From the NCBI GenBank assembly GCA_019119935.1, contig DWWA01000054.1, positions 32,645-96,644 on the forward strand: 64,000 nucleotides of DNA, given 5' to 3'. The first letter of the stretch is position 1. Each line of letters begins with the position of its first letter. The notes beneath the pieces are model-generated. The model was not told the DNA's origin. It saw only the letters and a list, made by a program, of their open reading frames with translations, and made no database searches. The DNA is from Candidatus Ruthenibacterium merdavium. GTDB lineage: Bacteria > Bacillota > Clostridia > Oscillospirales > Ruminococcaceae. The position numbers were made by a program, and so were the translations under genes. Positions 1 to 9,646 of the stretch are shown here, piece by piece.

Positions 1-257
1 ACTTCATTCAAAAACGGCAGCAAAATCAATATCACCATACCAATCACGGCGGCCCATGTTGCAGGATGCGTGGATCCAAAACTGTCTACCAGTTCCTTGC
101 CGATAAAAAATGCCAGCGCCGCCATTCCTACAAACAGCAAAAATTGCTCGGCAAAGCGGCGCCCTTTCGAGGTTTTTGCTAAGCGATCTTCACGGTCTGC
201 CTTTACAGCACGCCGGACGCATGCACAGTATTGCGAGTAATACGTTTCAAAATCCAT
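1..257 (-). CDS. Membrane protein, partial (runs off the left window edge)
   Basis: Reverse-strand reading frame MDFETYYSQYCACVRRAVKADREDRLAKTSKGRRFAEQFLLFVGMAALAFFIGKELVDSF... with hydrophobic segments, open at position 1. Confidence 0.6.
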   Translation of the reverse strand, partial: MDFETYYSQYCACVRRAVKADREDRLAKTSKGRRFAEQFLLFVGMAALAFFIGKELVDSFGSTHPATWAAVIGMVILILLPFLNE

Positions 258-403
258 CGGAAAAGAAATGCTTTCTTTTGCCTTCATTCTCTTTCATTCT
301 CCCTTCGTTTTGCTGTGTTTTACTATACACCCAAACGATTGCGAAAGTCAAGTATTTTATCCGCAACAAAGCAAATTCCTTCCTTTATTGTCCTACTGGG
401 GTA

Positions 404-1015
404 TTACTCGCACTCCCCACGGAACTCATCCGGTACATTCTTCTTCACAACACGGCAGGGATTGCCGTATGCTACGCTATCAGAGGGAATATCTTTTGTA
501 ACCACACTTCCCGCGCCGATCACGACATTATCTCCAATGGTAACACCCGGCAGAATAATCACACCCCCGCCAATCCAAACATGGTTGCCAATCGTCACGG
601 GCGCAGCCAAAGTTTTGCAAAATTCAAAAGAGCCGTGTGCTTTTGCTTCACCAAAACGGTCGCGCGCGTGACAGGGGTGATAGGCTGTATAAATTTGCAC
701 ATTCGGCGCAATCAACGCATGATCTCCAATTGTAATCCGTCCGCTGTCTAAAAAGGTACAATTCATATTGACCTCACAATGATTGCCGAAATAGATATTG
801 TTCCCGTAATCCACAAAGAAAGGCGGTGTAATCCACAAATTTTCTCCGAAGCCGCCCAAAAGCTGCTTCAAAATCGCCTTCTTTTCCGCTGCATTTCTTG
901 AATCCAGCGCATTATAATCGCGCACAAGATCTTTCGCGTCATGCCATTGATTTAAAAGTTCCGGATCGCCGCAGTCATATAATTGCCCAGATAACATTTT
1001 TTTGCGTTCCGTCAT
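404..1015 (-). CDS. maa: Sugar O-acetyltransferase (maltose/galactoside acetyltransferase family, left-handed beta-helix hexapeptide repeats)
   Basis: 203 aa; N-terminal MTERKKMLSGQLYDCGDPEL and hexapeptide repeats (VTIGNHVWIGGGVIILPGVTIGDNVVIGAGSVVTKDIP). Confidence 0.9.
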   Translation of the reverse strand: MTERKKMLSGQLYDCGDPELLNQWHDAKDLVRDYNALDSRNAAEKKAILKQLLGGFGENLWITPPFFVDYGNNIYFGNHCEVNMNCTFLDSGRITIGDHALIAPNVQIYTAYHPCHARDRFGEAKAHGSFEFCKTLAAPVTIGNHVWIGGGVIILPGVTIGDNVVIGAGSVVTKDIPSDSVAYGNPCRVVKKNVPDEFRGECE

Positions 1016-1528
1016 TGATTATCGCGCCCTTTCATTGAAATTTTGGCTTTGTTATATCACACCTCAGCGATCCTGTCAACCGACCAAAGCCGGCCTCTCG
1101 CACTTTTTTTGAAAGTAAGACATAAAGTAGTAGAGAGTTCTCTTTCAAACCCATGTACCCAATTACACCAAACGTGTCTGCCTGTCTTTATCCTTACAAG
1201 TTTGTAATCATATAGCAGTGCGTGCCTTTATATTGTTTCTTCGGTATTTCTGAAAAGCGCAAGTTTCTAAATTTTTATGAAAAGCCGCTGCCATAGATAG
1301 CAAAAAACAAAAATACTTTGTGGATTCCGCACACCCTTAGCACAGCAGACACTGCCTCTTGTCGAAAATCATTGAATTTAAATCTTTTAAAAGCTTTTAT
1401 ACAGCTTTTCCTTTTATTGAAAAAACACAAAATCTTTTTAAAATCTATTGACGATATCAGTAAAAAATGGTATTTTATCAGTAATGAATCCTATTATTGT
1501 TTATCCTATAATATATGGAGGTGATAAA

Positions 1529-2167
1529 ATGAAGCGTGTTTTCGGCATGATAGAGGCCGTTTTCGATATTACATATCTTGTCGGCGGGCTTGCACTTTCT
1601 TGTGCAATGCTTGCCAAAGGATATCTGGTTGGTGCGCTTGCCGGGGTTGTTTTAATTTTCGGAGATAGCTTTCACCTCATTCCCCGGATTCTTTTAATCC
1701 TTACCCGGCGAGAGAAATCTCTTACAAAATGGCTCGGCTATGGCAAGCAGATTACTTCTGTTACTATGACTGTTTTTTATCTATTGCTATGGCATTGGAG
1801 TGATGCCGTGCTGGAACCCTTTCACGGCCTTTGGGTCTTCGTATTTTATCTTTTGGCAGTTCTTCGCGTCCTCCTATGTTTTGTACCTCAAAATCAATGG
1901 ACTTCTCCGCAACCACCCGTCCGCTGGGGAATCATACGAAATATTCCCTTTTTTTCGATGGGACTGATTATTGCGGCGCGCCTTTACTTACAGCGCACGT
2001 TGGTTCAAGGGGTTGAATGGGCATGGCTGTTCATTCTGCTTAGTTTTGCCTTTTATCTTCCCGTTGTACTATTCGCGAACCGTCAGCCAAAAGTGGGAAT
2101 GCTGATGCTTCCGAAAACGTGTATGTACATCATGCTTTTAATTATTTTATACACCGTTCCCACTTAA
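1529..2167 (+). CDS. Hypothetical multi-pass membrane protein
   Basis: ATG preceded by GGAGGTG; about 213 aa, several hydrophobic helices. Confidence 0.65.
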   Translation: MKRVFGMIEAVFDITYLVGGLALSCAMLAKGYLVGALAGVVLIFGDSFHLIPRILLILTRREKSLTKWLGYGKQITSVTMTVFYLLLWHWSDAVLEPFHGLWVFVFYLLAVLRVLLCFVPQNQWTSPQPPVRWGIIRNIPFFSMGLIIAARLYLQRTLVQGVEWAWLFILLSFAFYLPVVLFANRQPKVGMLMLPKTCMYIMLLIILYTVPT

Positions 2168-2304
2168 ACCATTTCACAAAAAGGCAATGCTGCTATGCAG
2201 CTTTACCATCGACGTTTCTAAACCATAAAGCAGTCTGAAAGCGAAAGAAAATCCCCTTTTGATTCACTCAGCGGCAGCCTCTGTATGAAAAATGCTCCCA
2301 GGCT

Positions 2305-2382
2305 TTCAAAGATACTTGAGCTTTCTTCCTACGAATTTCTGTTCGCTGCAAAAATCTGCGGATTTCTTTTTTCAGAAATCAC
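2305..2382 (+). repeat. Dispersed intergenic repeat, copy C (shorter, diverged)
   Basis: AAAGATACTTGAGCTTTCTTCCTACGAATTTCTG...CTGCGGATTTCTTTTTTCAGAAATCAC. Confidence 0.4.
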
Positions 2383-2432
2383 TTGTTAAGATGTTTGGAA
2401 CGTCAAAAATAAAAAGAAAGAAGGGATTTTTT

Positions 2433-3947
2433 ATGGAAAATTACAAGAAGCTCACAAACGAAGTAGGCGCCCCCATTGCCGATAATGAAAACTCTATTAC
2501 AGCCGGCCCGCGCGGCCCTGTTGTGATGCAGGATGTTTGGCTGATGGAAAAAATGGCGCACTTCAACCGTGAAGTCATTCCCGAGCGCCGCATGCACGCC
2601 AAAGGCTGGGGCGCTTACGGAACATTTACCGTAACACATGATATTTCTCGCTATACCAAGGCACAAGTGCTTCAGCCCGGAGAAAAAACAGAAGTTTTTA
2701 TCCGGTTTTCTACGGTTGCCGGCGAGCGCGGCGCAGCCGACTGTGAGCGCGATATTCGAGGCGTTGCGGTTAAGTTCTATACGAAAGAAGGAAACTGGGA
2801 TTTAGTCGGAAACAACACGCCCACCTTCTTCATTCGCGATGTACATAATTTTTCCGATTTGAACCGCGCCGTAAAAAGAGATCCTCGGACGGGCCGCCGC
2901 TCGGCACAGAACAACTGGGATTTTTGGACGCTGCTGCCTGAATGTTTCCATCAAATTACAATCGTGATGTCGGATCGCGGAATTCCCGCTTCGTTCCGCC
3001 ACATGCACTTCTTTGGTGAACACACCTTCTCTTTCTACAACGAGAAAAATGAACGTGTTTGGTGCAAATTCCACTTTAAAACACAACAGGGCATCAAAAA
3101 CTTGAGCAATGAAGAAGCCGCAAAAATTAACGGTATGGACCGTGAGTTCCACGGAAAGGATTTGTATGATGCCATTGAGCGCGGTGAATACCCCAAATGG
3201 ACGATGTATGTACAGATCATGACCGAAGAACAAGCAAATAAACACTATGAAAACCCGTTTGATATCACCAAAATTTGGCGTCATGCGGAATTTCCGCTGA
3301 TTGAAGTTGGTGAGCTTGAGCTGAACCGCAATCCCGAAAACTATTTTGCAGAGGTGGAGCAGTCTGCTTTCACACCGGCACACGTTGTTCCCGGAATCGG
3401 CTTCAGCCCTGACCGATTCCTGCAAGGGCGCCTTTTTGCCTATGGCGACGCTCAGCGCTATCGCCTTGGAGTAAACCACAACTTAATTCCTGTAAACCGC
3501 GCGAAATGCGAAGTCAATCAATATCATCGCGATGGCGCAATGCGCGTAGACGGCAACTATGGCGGAACACCGGCTTACTCCCCGAACAGCGCAGGCTACT
3601 GGACTGCACAGCCGGAAGTTGCTGAACCGCCTTTGGCGTTGGAAGGTGCAATGTGGCGTTATGACCCGAAAGATGATCCCACGGATGACTGCTTCCGGGC
3701 AGGCGGAGATTTGTGGCGCGTTCTGACAGAGGAGAAAAAGCAAATTTTGATTGACAATACTGCAAACGACATGGCTTCCGTAACGAAAAATATTCGCTAT
3801 CGCCATGCAGTTCATTGCTATCTGGCAGATCCTGAATATGGCGAGCGCTTTACAGAAGCCGCGGGACTTTGCTTGGAGCAAGTAAAAGAGCTTGCAAAAC
3901 TGGATCATAAGGGCTTGATTGAAGCGACACTTTCTGATACACTATAA
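2433..3947 (+). CDS. katA: Monofunctional haem catalase
   Basis: ATG at 2433; typical catalase sequence ([112 protein letters not shown]). Confidence 0.97.
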   Translation: MENYKKLTNEVGAPIADNENSITAGPRGPVVMQDVWLMEKMAHFNREVIPERRMHAKGWGAYGTFTVTHDISRYTKAQVLQPGEKTEVFIRFSTVAGERGAADCERDIRGVAVKFYTKEGNWDLVGNNTPTFFIRDVHNFSDLNRAVKRDPRTGRRSAQNNWDFWTLLPECFHQITIVMSDRGIPASFRHMHFFGEHTFSFYNEKNERVWCKFHFKTQQGIKNLSNEEAAKINGMDREFHGKDLYDAIERGEYPKWTMYVQIMTEEQANKHYENPFDITKIWRHAEFPLIEVGELELNRNPENYFAEVEQSAFTPAHVVPGIGFSPDRFLQGRLFAYGDAQRYRLGVNHNLIPVNRAKCEVNQYHRDGAMRVDGNYGGTPAYSPNSAGYWTAQPEVAEPPLALEGAMWRYDPKDDPTDDCFRAGGDLWRVLTEEKKQILIDNTANDMASVTKNIRYRHAVHCYLADPEYGERFTEAAGLCLEQVKELAKLDHKGLIEATLSDTL

Positions 3948-4261
3948 ATCTAATATTTTGTATCCAGTTAACCGTGCCACCTTCAAGAAAAAGCGCGCTT
4001 TTTCTGTAATCAAACTTCGATTATCAGTGCAAAGCCAGCGTCAACCTTTTGTACAGCATTTCAGTGGGCATGCGCAAGATAAAACATTTTAAAGTCATTG
4101 TATGTCTTGAGGATTTTATGCGGCGTATCTCCCTTTCCTGACAAAAGCGGCTGATTTCAAGCTTTCGCAAAAAACTTCACTCTTTGCGTGTCTGGCCTAT
4201 CCGTTTTGCTGCGCGTCCCGTCTTTTTCTGTGTGGTTAATAGGAAAGGAAGTGGGAAACTC

Positions 4262-4648
4262 TTGAAACAGCGCAGAGATTCCAAACAGCGACAAATGATT
4301 TTGGATTTGGTGCACCAGCATTCCGATCACCCTTCTGCCGATCAAATTTACTTGGAAGCGCGGAGCATCAATGACAAAATCAGCCGCGGCACAGTATATC
4401 GAAATCTTGATGTTCTTGTGCAGGACCATCAAATTTCCATGGTAAAAATGCATGGAATCAACCGATACGATTGGAAGCTGCAGCCGCACTATCATTTTGC
4501 CTGTTCTGTATGCGGCGCTGTCATGGATTTTCCGATGGCCTACTGCAAACAATTGGACGAAGCCGCAAGCAAAGAGCCCGGATTTCACATTCAAAGGCAT
4601 CGTATCCTTTTTGAAGGAATCTGCCCTCAATGCCAAAAGAATAATTGA
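4262..4648 (+). CDS. Fur family transcriptional regulator (PerR-like candidate)
   Basis: Likely TTG start at 4262 after a GGAAGTGG ribosome-binding site; winged-helix plus CSVCG / CPQC metal-site cysteines; beside katA. Confidence 0.85.
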   Translation: MKQRRDSKQRQMILDLVHQHSDHPSADQIYLEARSINDKISRGTVYRNLDVLVQDHQISMVKMHGINRYDWKLQPHYHFACSVCGAVMDFPMAYCKQLDEAASKEPGFHIQRHRILFEGICPQCQKNN

Positions 4649-4649
4649 T

Positions 4650-4703
4650 AAAGAGCAGGGAAGGCTTCTTCGACTAATGTCGAAGAAGCCTTCCCTGCTC
4701 TTT
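4650..4703. terminator. Perfect 25-bp stem, 4-nt loop hairpin between convergent genes (bidirectional terminator)
   Basis: AAAGAGCAGGGAAGGCTTCTTCGAC-taat-GTCGAAGAAGCCTTCCCTGCTCTTT. Confidence 0.9.
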
Positions 4704-4725
4704 ACATCAATGAAAACCCATTTTT

Positions 4726-6585
4726 TCAAACAGACTGGTCAGAATTTAATGCACGCATCGCGTTTAAAATTGCAATTACCGATACGCCGACATCGGCAAA
4801 AACCGCTTCCCACATCGTGGCTACGCCAAAGGCGCCCATCACAAGCATAATTCCCTTAACGCCCAGTGCGAATATAATATTTTGCTGTACAATGCGCAAG
4901 GTTTTACGGGCAATTTTGATTGCCTGAGGCAGTTTGCGCAGATCATCATCCATTAAAACAACATCTGCCGCTTCAATTGCTGCATCTGAACCAATTGCAC
5001 CCATAGCAATTCCCACATCAGCCCGCGACAGAACAGGTGCATCATTGATTCCGTCACCAACGAATGCCGTGCTGCCTGCCTGACTGCTTTCAATCAGCTG
5101 TTCCACACGAAGAACTTTATCTCCGGGAAGAAGCTGCGCAAAATAGTCATCCACTCCAACAGTCCGGGCGACATTTTGGGCAATATCCGCACGATCTCCC
5201 GTAAGCATAACGACACGCTGAACGCCTAACTTCTTCAAGGAATGAATCGCCTGTACCGCAGAAGCTTTAACAGTATCGGCAACTGTAATACAGCCCTGAT
5301 ACTGACCGTCAACTGCTACATAAACCGCCGTTCCCTGCAATGTTTTATCCGGAACAGAAATACCCAGCTGTTCCATTAAAGAAAGATTTCCGACGTAAAC
5401 TTTTTTGCCGTCGATCTCTGCTTTTACTCCTTTTCCGGAATATTCTTCCACTTGAGCAACGCGCTTTTGAGCACTTTTTTCGCCGTTCCACGCTTCACGC
5501 AAGCAAATCGCAATCGGATGGGTAGAATAGCTCTCCGCTAAAGCTGCCCATTCCAAAAGCACCTCTTGAGAAACGTCAACGGATGAAATTTGCTGTACAG
5601 AAAAACGCCCCTCTGTTAACGTTCCGGTTTTATCCATTACAACTGTTTTTGTTTTGGCCAAAACCTCTAAATAGTTTCCGCCCTTGACCAAAATTCCCTG
5701 TTTCGAGGCTCCCCCAATTCCTCCAAAGAAACTGAGCGGAACGCTAATTACAAGGGCGCACGGACACGAAATAACTAAGAAAATAAGTGCGGGGCGCAGC
5801 CAGTCGGCCCAGCCGCCCACAAAGATGGGCGGGATCAGAGCAAGCAGCAGTGCCAAAATTACAACAGCCGGCGTATACCACCGTGCAAATTTCGTGATAA
5901 AATGTTCTGCTTTTGCTTTTTTGCTTCCCGCATTTTCAACCAATTCTAAAATTTTAGAAACAGTGGAATCCTCGAACTCTTTCTCTACTTCTACACGCAG
6001 CACACCGGTCTGATTAATACAGCCGCTAAGCACATGTTCCCCCGGCCGAATTGCACGCGGCATGCTTTCTCCTGTCAAAGCCGCTGTGTCAAGCAGGCTT
6101 TCCCCTTCCAGCACTTTGCCATCCAGCGGAACGCGTTCTCCCGGCTGTACAACAATCTCATCTCCAACGCAGAGCTCTTCCGGGTCAACTTTAATTAACT
6201 TCCCATCACGTTCTATATGAGCGTAATCCGGCCGAATTTCCATCATTTTGGCAATTGAGCGGCGCGAGCGATCAACCGCGTAGCTTTGGAACAGCTCTCC
6301 CACTTGATAAAACAGCATTACAAACACCGCTTCAGCATATTCTCCGGTTGCCAAAGCGCCCAACGTTGCCAGTGACATTAGAAAATTTTCATCAAAAACT
6401 TGCCCGTTACAAATATTCCGGGCCGCTTTTAAAAGAACGTCAAACCCAATCAGCAAATAAGGAATCATGTAAAGCGCGAAAGCCAACCAGCCTTGAGGCG
6501 AAATGAGGGCAAGCACTATCAGAATGACCCCTGCCGCAATGATGCGCCACAGCATTTTCTGCTGTTTTTTTGTCAGCGATTTCAT
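4726..6585 (-). CDS. Heavy-metal translocating P1B-type ATPase (Cd/Zn/Co type) without an N-terminal HMA domain
   Basis: CPC motif (SCPCALVIS), DKTGTLT phosphorylation site, GDGINDAP; start ATG 6585 preceded by GAAGGAG. Confidence 0.93.
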   Translation of the reverse strand: MKSLTKKQQKMLWRIIAAGVILIVLALISPQGWLAFALYMIPYLLIGFDVLLKAARNICNGQVFDENFLMSLATLGALATGEYAEAVFVMLFYQVGELFQSYAVDRSRRSIAKMMEIRPDYAHIERDGKLIKVDPEELCVGDEIVVQPGERVPLDGKVLEGESLLDTAALTGESMPRAIRPGEHVLSGCINQTGVLRVEVEKEFEDSTVSKILELVENAGSKKAKAEHFITKFARWYTPAVVILALLLALIPPIFVGGWADWLRPALIFLVISCPCALVISVPLSFFGGIGGASKQGILVKGGNYLEVLAKTKTVVMDKTGTLTEGRFSVQQISSVDVSQEVLLEWAALAESYSTHPIAICLREAWNGEKSAQKRVAQVEEYSGKGVKAEIDGKKVYVGNLSLMEQLGISVPDKTLQGTAVYVAVDGQYQGCITVADTVKASAVQAIHSLKKLGVQRVVMLTGDRADIAQNVARTVGVDDYFAQLLPGDKVLRVEQLIESSQAGSTAFVGDGINDAPVLSRADVGIAMGAIGSDAAIEAADVVLMDDDLRKLPQAIKIARKTLRIVQQNIIFALGVKGIMLVMGAFGVATMWEAVFADVGVSVIAILNAMRALNSDQSV

Positions 6586-6797
6586 TGTGTGTTCTCCTTC
6601 CTGCTGAGCAGTTTTTGTAAGAGCGTTCCCCAGAGCAATAAAACTATTTTCTGCGGCAAGCAAAGAACCAAAAAGCAAAACGCACAGGATTTAATATACG
6701 TTCCGAATATTCCCACGCCGCAGCATTCCTATTTGTGAAAACACAAAAATCTCAGTTCTTTCGGAAAAACTCTCATCAACCTCTGCTCTTTGCTCAG

Positions 6798-7016
6798 TTA
6801 GCGCAAGATACAGCAATCCGGCTCAATCTTACGGCAAGCCTTTTGTGCAGCGTCTAAAATTTCTTCCATACGCTCTTCGGGGGCGTGAAGCGTCATTTTT
6901 TGCGCTAAAAAACTGATGCTTACCTGCTCTACCCCGTCAATTTTACGAATGGCATCCTCCATTTTGGCGGCACAATTCGCACAATCTAAATCCTGCATTT
7001 TCAATACCTTTTTCAT
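6798..7016 (-). CDS. Stand-alone heavy-metal-associated (HMA/CopZ-like) domain protein
   Basis: MKKVLKMQDLDCANCAAKMEDAIRKIDGVEQVSISFLAQKMTL: CxxC metal motif and betaalphabeta HMA pattern; C-terminal DCCILR. Confidence 0.88.
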   Translation of the reverse strand: MKKVLKMQDLDCANCAAKMEDAIRKIDGVEQVSISFLAQKMTLHAPEERMEEILDAAQKACRKIEPDCCILR

Positions 7017-7038
7017 GGCAATCCCTCTTTTCCGATAT

Positions 7039-7095
7039 TTGAACAACTGTTCAATCTTTACTTGTATTATACTTGAATAAGTGTTCAAATGTCAA
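7039..7095 (-). promoter_or_regulatory. Promoter with two 16-bp palindromic operators for the HMA/P-type ATPase operon
   Basis: Minus strand: TTGACA(7095-7090)-18 nt-TATAAT(7071-7066). Operators TTGAACAACTGTTCAA (7039-7054) and TTGAATAAGTGTTCAA (7073-7088, inside the spacer). Confidence 0.8.
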
Positions 7096-7413
7096 TACTT
7101 TTCACAAAATAATTGACAAACTTGCTTTTTAAAAGCTATACTGTTATATAGAAATATTTATGAAAATGAATGCAGCAAATGCGTGTGCCATATCCGGCGC
7201 TGCAAAACAAAGCTTTTAAAAAAGCTCTGTCCAAAGCGACCGAGAAATTGCAACCCCCCTGCGTTCTTTATAAAAATTAACTTTTCAGAAATCTTTTCAT
7301 AAAGTCGAACATTCAAGCAGAATGTTCTTTATTCCCATATTGTGCTCTTTCATTATACCAGTAAAAGCGCGCTATTTGCCGCTTTTTCAAATGCTGTTTA
7401 GGAGGTCTTTTCT

Positions 7414-7779
7414 TTGAGTTATGAGCATTTGGATGCACTGCGCCGATCCATGCCGCAAACAGCGCTTCTTTATGATTTATCCGATTTTTTCAAAGTGATG
7501 GGAGATGGAACACGAATTCAGCTTTTATGGGCGTTAGAAGAATGCGATGAGCTTTGTGTCGGTGATTTAGCGGCTCTTCTCAACATGACTCCTTCCGCAG
7601 TGTCGCATCAATTGCGTGCGCTGCGCACCGCTAAATTGATTCGGTGCCGAAAAGATGGAAAAAACGTTTTTTACTCTTTAGATGATGCACATGTCAAGGA
7701 TATCTTAACAAAAGCCTTGGAGCATATTCGCGAGCGAGAACACCATCATGCCGCACATTCCCATCATGAGCCTCACTGA
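7414..7779 (+). CDS. ArsR/SmtB family metal-responsive repressor with His-rich tail
   Basis: ELCVGDLAALLNMTPSAVSHQLRALRTAKLIRCRKDGKNVFYSLDDAHV; ELCVG is the alpha3 metal-site motif; C-term EREHHHAAHSHHEPH; TTG start. Confidence 0.92.
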   Translation: MSYEHLDALRRSMPQTALLYDLSDFFKVMGDGTRIQLLWALEECDELCVGDLAALLNMTPSAVSHQLRALRTAKLIRCRKDGKNVFYSLDDAHVKDILTKALEHIREREHHHAAHSHHEPH

Positions 7780-7792
7780 GTTTTACCAAAGC

Positions 7793-7837
7793 AAAAAGGC
7801 GGACGAACCCTGATTTACGGGTTTCTCCGCCTTTTTT
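7793..7837 (+). terminator. Rho-independent terminator after the arsR-type gene
   Basis: AAAAAGGCGGA...TCCGCCTTTTTT hairpin with T-tract. Confidence 0.75.
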
Positions 7838-7994
7838 GCTGATTCTATATTGAATGCTGATTTTCTTTGCCGAAGAAAAAACGTACAGAATTTCGAAAAA
7901 GGGAGCTGTCCGGCGAAAATCGCAAAAAACCTTTGCGGTTTTGCGCATATTTTAACGCAGCAGACAGTATACCTCATAAAGGATAAAACTTCTT

Positions 7995-9257
7995 TTAGTC
8001 TTTTCTAACCCATTTTCCGAACAATGTACGCTTATAGTGAGTTAACTCCTGTTTTGCGGGCGGATATTCCGCTTCTGCCTGCTTCAGGCACTCAACACCT
8101 TTTTTGATATCTTGCTCCACACCATTTCCTTGCAGACACATCAAACCGTATGTGTACAGCATTTTCGGATCATTTCGCTGCTCTTCACTTAACTCGCAAA
8201 ACAGCTCGTAAGCCTTTTCACAGCTTACCGTTGTGCCAACCCCCTGTAAATAGGCATAAACCAAATAGGGGCGAACTTCCTGCTCTCCTTGGTCATAAGC
8301 CGCTTTCGCCCACTGAAAGACAAAAGACGGATCCACTTGCTGAGCATTTCCACGGTAAGCAAGAAGCGTCAAAGCCACAGCGGCCTCGGGATAAAAATTG
8401 CGTTGGAGTTCTTTCTCATAACAGCTCGCAGCCGCCGCAAGATCTGCCGGAACAGCTTCGCTTCCTTCATTATACATACAGCCTAAGCGAAACCACGCGC
8501 CAATTTCACCACCATCGGCAGCCTTTTTATACCATTCTGAAGCTTCTTTTAAATTGCCTTTATTCTGCAAATCTTCGGCATACATAAATTGATGAATGGG
8601 ATAACCACACTCGGCGCCGGTCTTCCAAATTGTAGCTGCCTTGTCCGGCTGGGGAGCAATCAAGTTTTCTTTTCCGTTTGCATAAAAGCTGTGCAGATTA
8701 TTGCCGGCAAAGTGAACACCGCCCATAAAAGCCTGCCAAAACCATTGCTCACACTTTTCTGTTTGTTCTTTTAAGTATGCTTGGTATTCGTCCTCAGAAG
8801 AAAAGCTTTCCTCTGACTTTCCCTCAATCCGCAGATAATCGCCCCAAAAATAAACATTCCCAAGAGCGTATTGGCACAAAGGATCGCCCATTTCGGCCTT
8901 TTGCCGTACAATATCAAAAGCTTGCATCAAGTCAGAAAACGGCATGTCTTTTTCAAGTTCCGGACTCAGCTCACCACTGCGCAAACTCATTAAGACACCC
9001 AATGCACTTTCTTGCTGAACAGAAAGTTTTAACAGCTCTGACGCACGCTTATGGTCTACAGGAAAACCATGTCCGTCCCATACATACTTTGCACCGGACA
9101 AACAACGCGCCAACACACAGCTTGCGTCCCCATCGCCAGCCGCAGAAGCCTTTTCCAGTAAAGCAAACGCTTCCTTCCCGCGCCCGGTTCTGACATTATA
9201 ATAAATATCATTTAATGCTTTCTCGACAGAGTTGCTGAAAAACAAATTTACCTGCAA
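7995..9257 (-). CDS. Sel1/TPR-like repeat protein
   Basis: Repeated Sel1 signatures (GAWFRLGCMYNEGS, LYTYGLMCLQGNGVEQDIKKGVECLKQAE); probable TTG start at 9257 after GGGGGC. Confidence 0.85.
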   Translation of the reverse strand: MQVNLFFSNSVEKALNDIYYNVRTGRGKEAFALLEKASAAGDGDASCVLARCLSGAKYVWDGHGFPVDHKRASELLKLSVQQESALGVLMSLRSGELSPELEKDMPFSDLMQAFDIVRQKAEMGDPLCQYALGNVYFWGDYLRIEGKSEESFSSEDEYQAYLKEQTEKCEQWFWQAFMGGVHFAGNNLHSFYANGKENLIAPQPDKAATIWKTGAECGYPIHQFMYAEDLQNKGNLKEASEWYKKAADGGEIGAWFRLGCMYNEGSEAVPADLAAAASCYEKELQRNFYPEAAVALTLLAYRGNAQQVDPSFVFQWAKAAYDQGEQEVRPYLVYAYLQGVGTTVSCEKAYELFCELSEEQRNDPKMLYTYGLMCLQGNGVEQDIKKGVECLKQAEAEYPPAKQELTHYKRTLFGKWVRKD

Positions 9258-9374
9258 ATATAACTGCCCCCTTTTCCCAATGATTTTCTTTGAACCCCTG
9301 CATGCCAAACCGCAAAAGGCATGCACAAAATTCCACTCACATCAAGCTTATTCCGCAACAAAAAAGTTATATCC

Positions 9375-9402
9375 AAAAAATCACGCCACAAAAGTGGCGT
9401 GA
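9375..9402 (-). terminator. Terminator of the tRNA-Leu transcript
   Basis: Minus strand TCACGCCAC-tttt-GTGGCGTGA followed by TTTTTT. Confidence 0.8.
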
Positions 9403-9406
9403 CCTC

Positions 9407-9491
9407 TGGTGCGGGTAACAGGGGTCGAACCTGCATGGATCACTCCGCTAGATCCTAAGTCTAGTGCGTCTGCCAATTCCGCCATACCCGC
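9407..9491 (-). tRNA. tRNA-Leu (anticodon UAG), CCA encoded
   Basis: 85-nt class II tRNA: acceptor GCGGGTA/TACCCGC+ACCA, anticodon stem-loop CTAGA-CTTAGGA-TCTAG, T-loop GGTTCGACCCC, long variable arm. Confidence 0.95.
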
Positions 9492-9646
9492 ATATTTGCC
9501 TTATTATACCATTTAAGTATCAAAAAGTCAAATACTTATAAAAACTATGTGAATTTTCCTTTTGAAAATTCCTTGTGTTTGCATACAGTCCAAAGGCAGC
9601 GCTTAAGTCTGTTCTGCCTTTGGACTGTTTTCGCACACTCTTTATA

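Noticed and set aside
2137-2151. PerR-box-like sequence TTTTAATTATTTTAT
   Set aside because: About 12/15 to the consensus but AT-rich, inside the upstream coding end and ~280 bp from katA; not annotated as a site.
2802-3479. 225-aa minus-strand ORF
   Set aside because: Antisense to katA.
9407-9491. tRNA-Leu as an integration hotspot
   Set aside because: No integrase, direct repeat or compositional change seen beside it.
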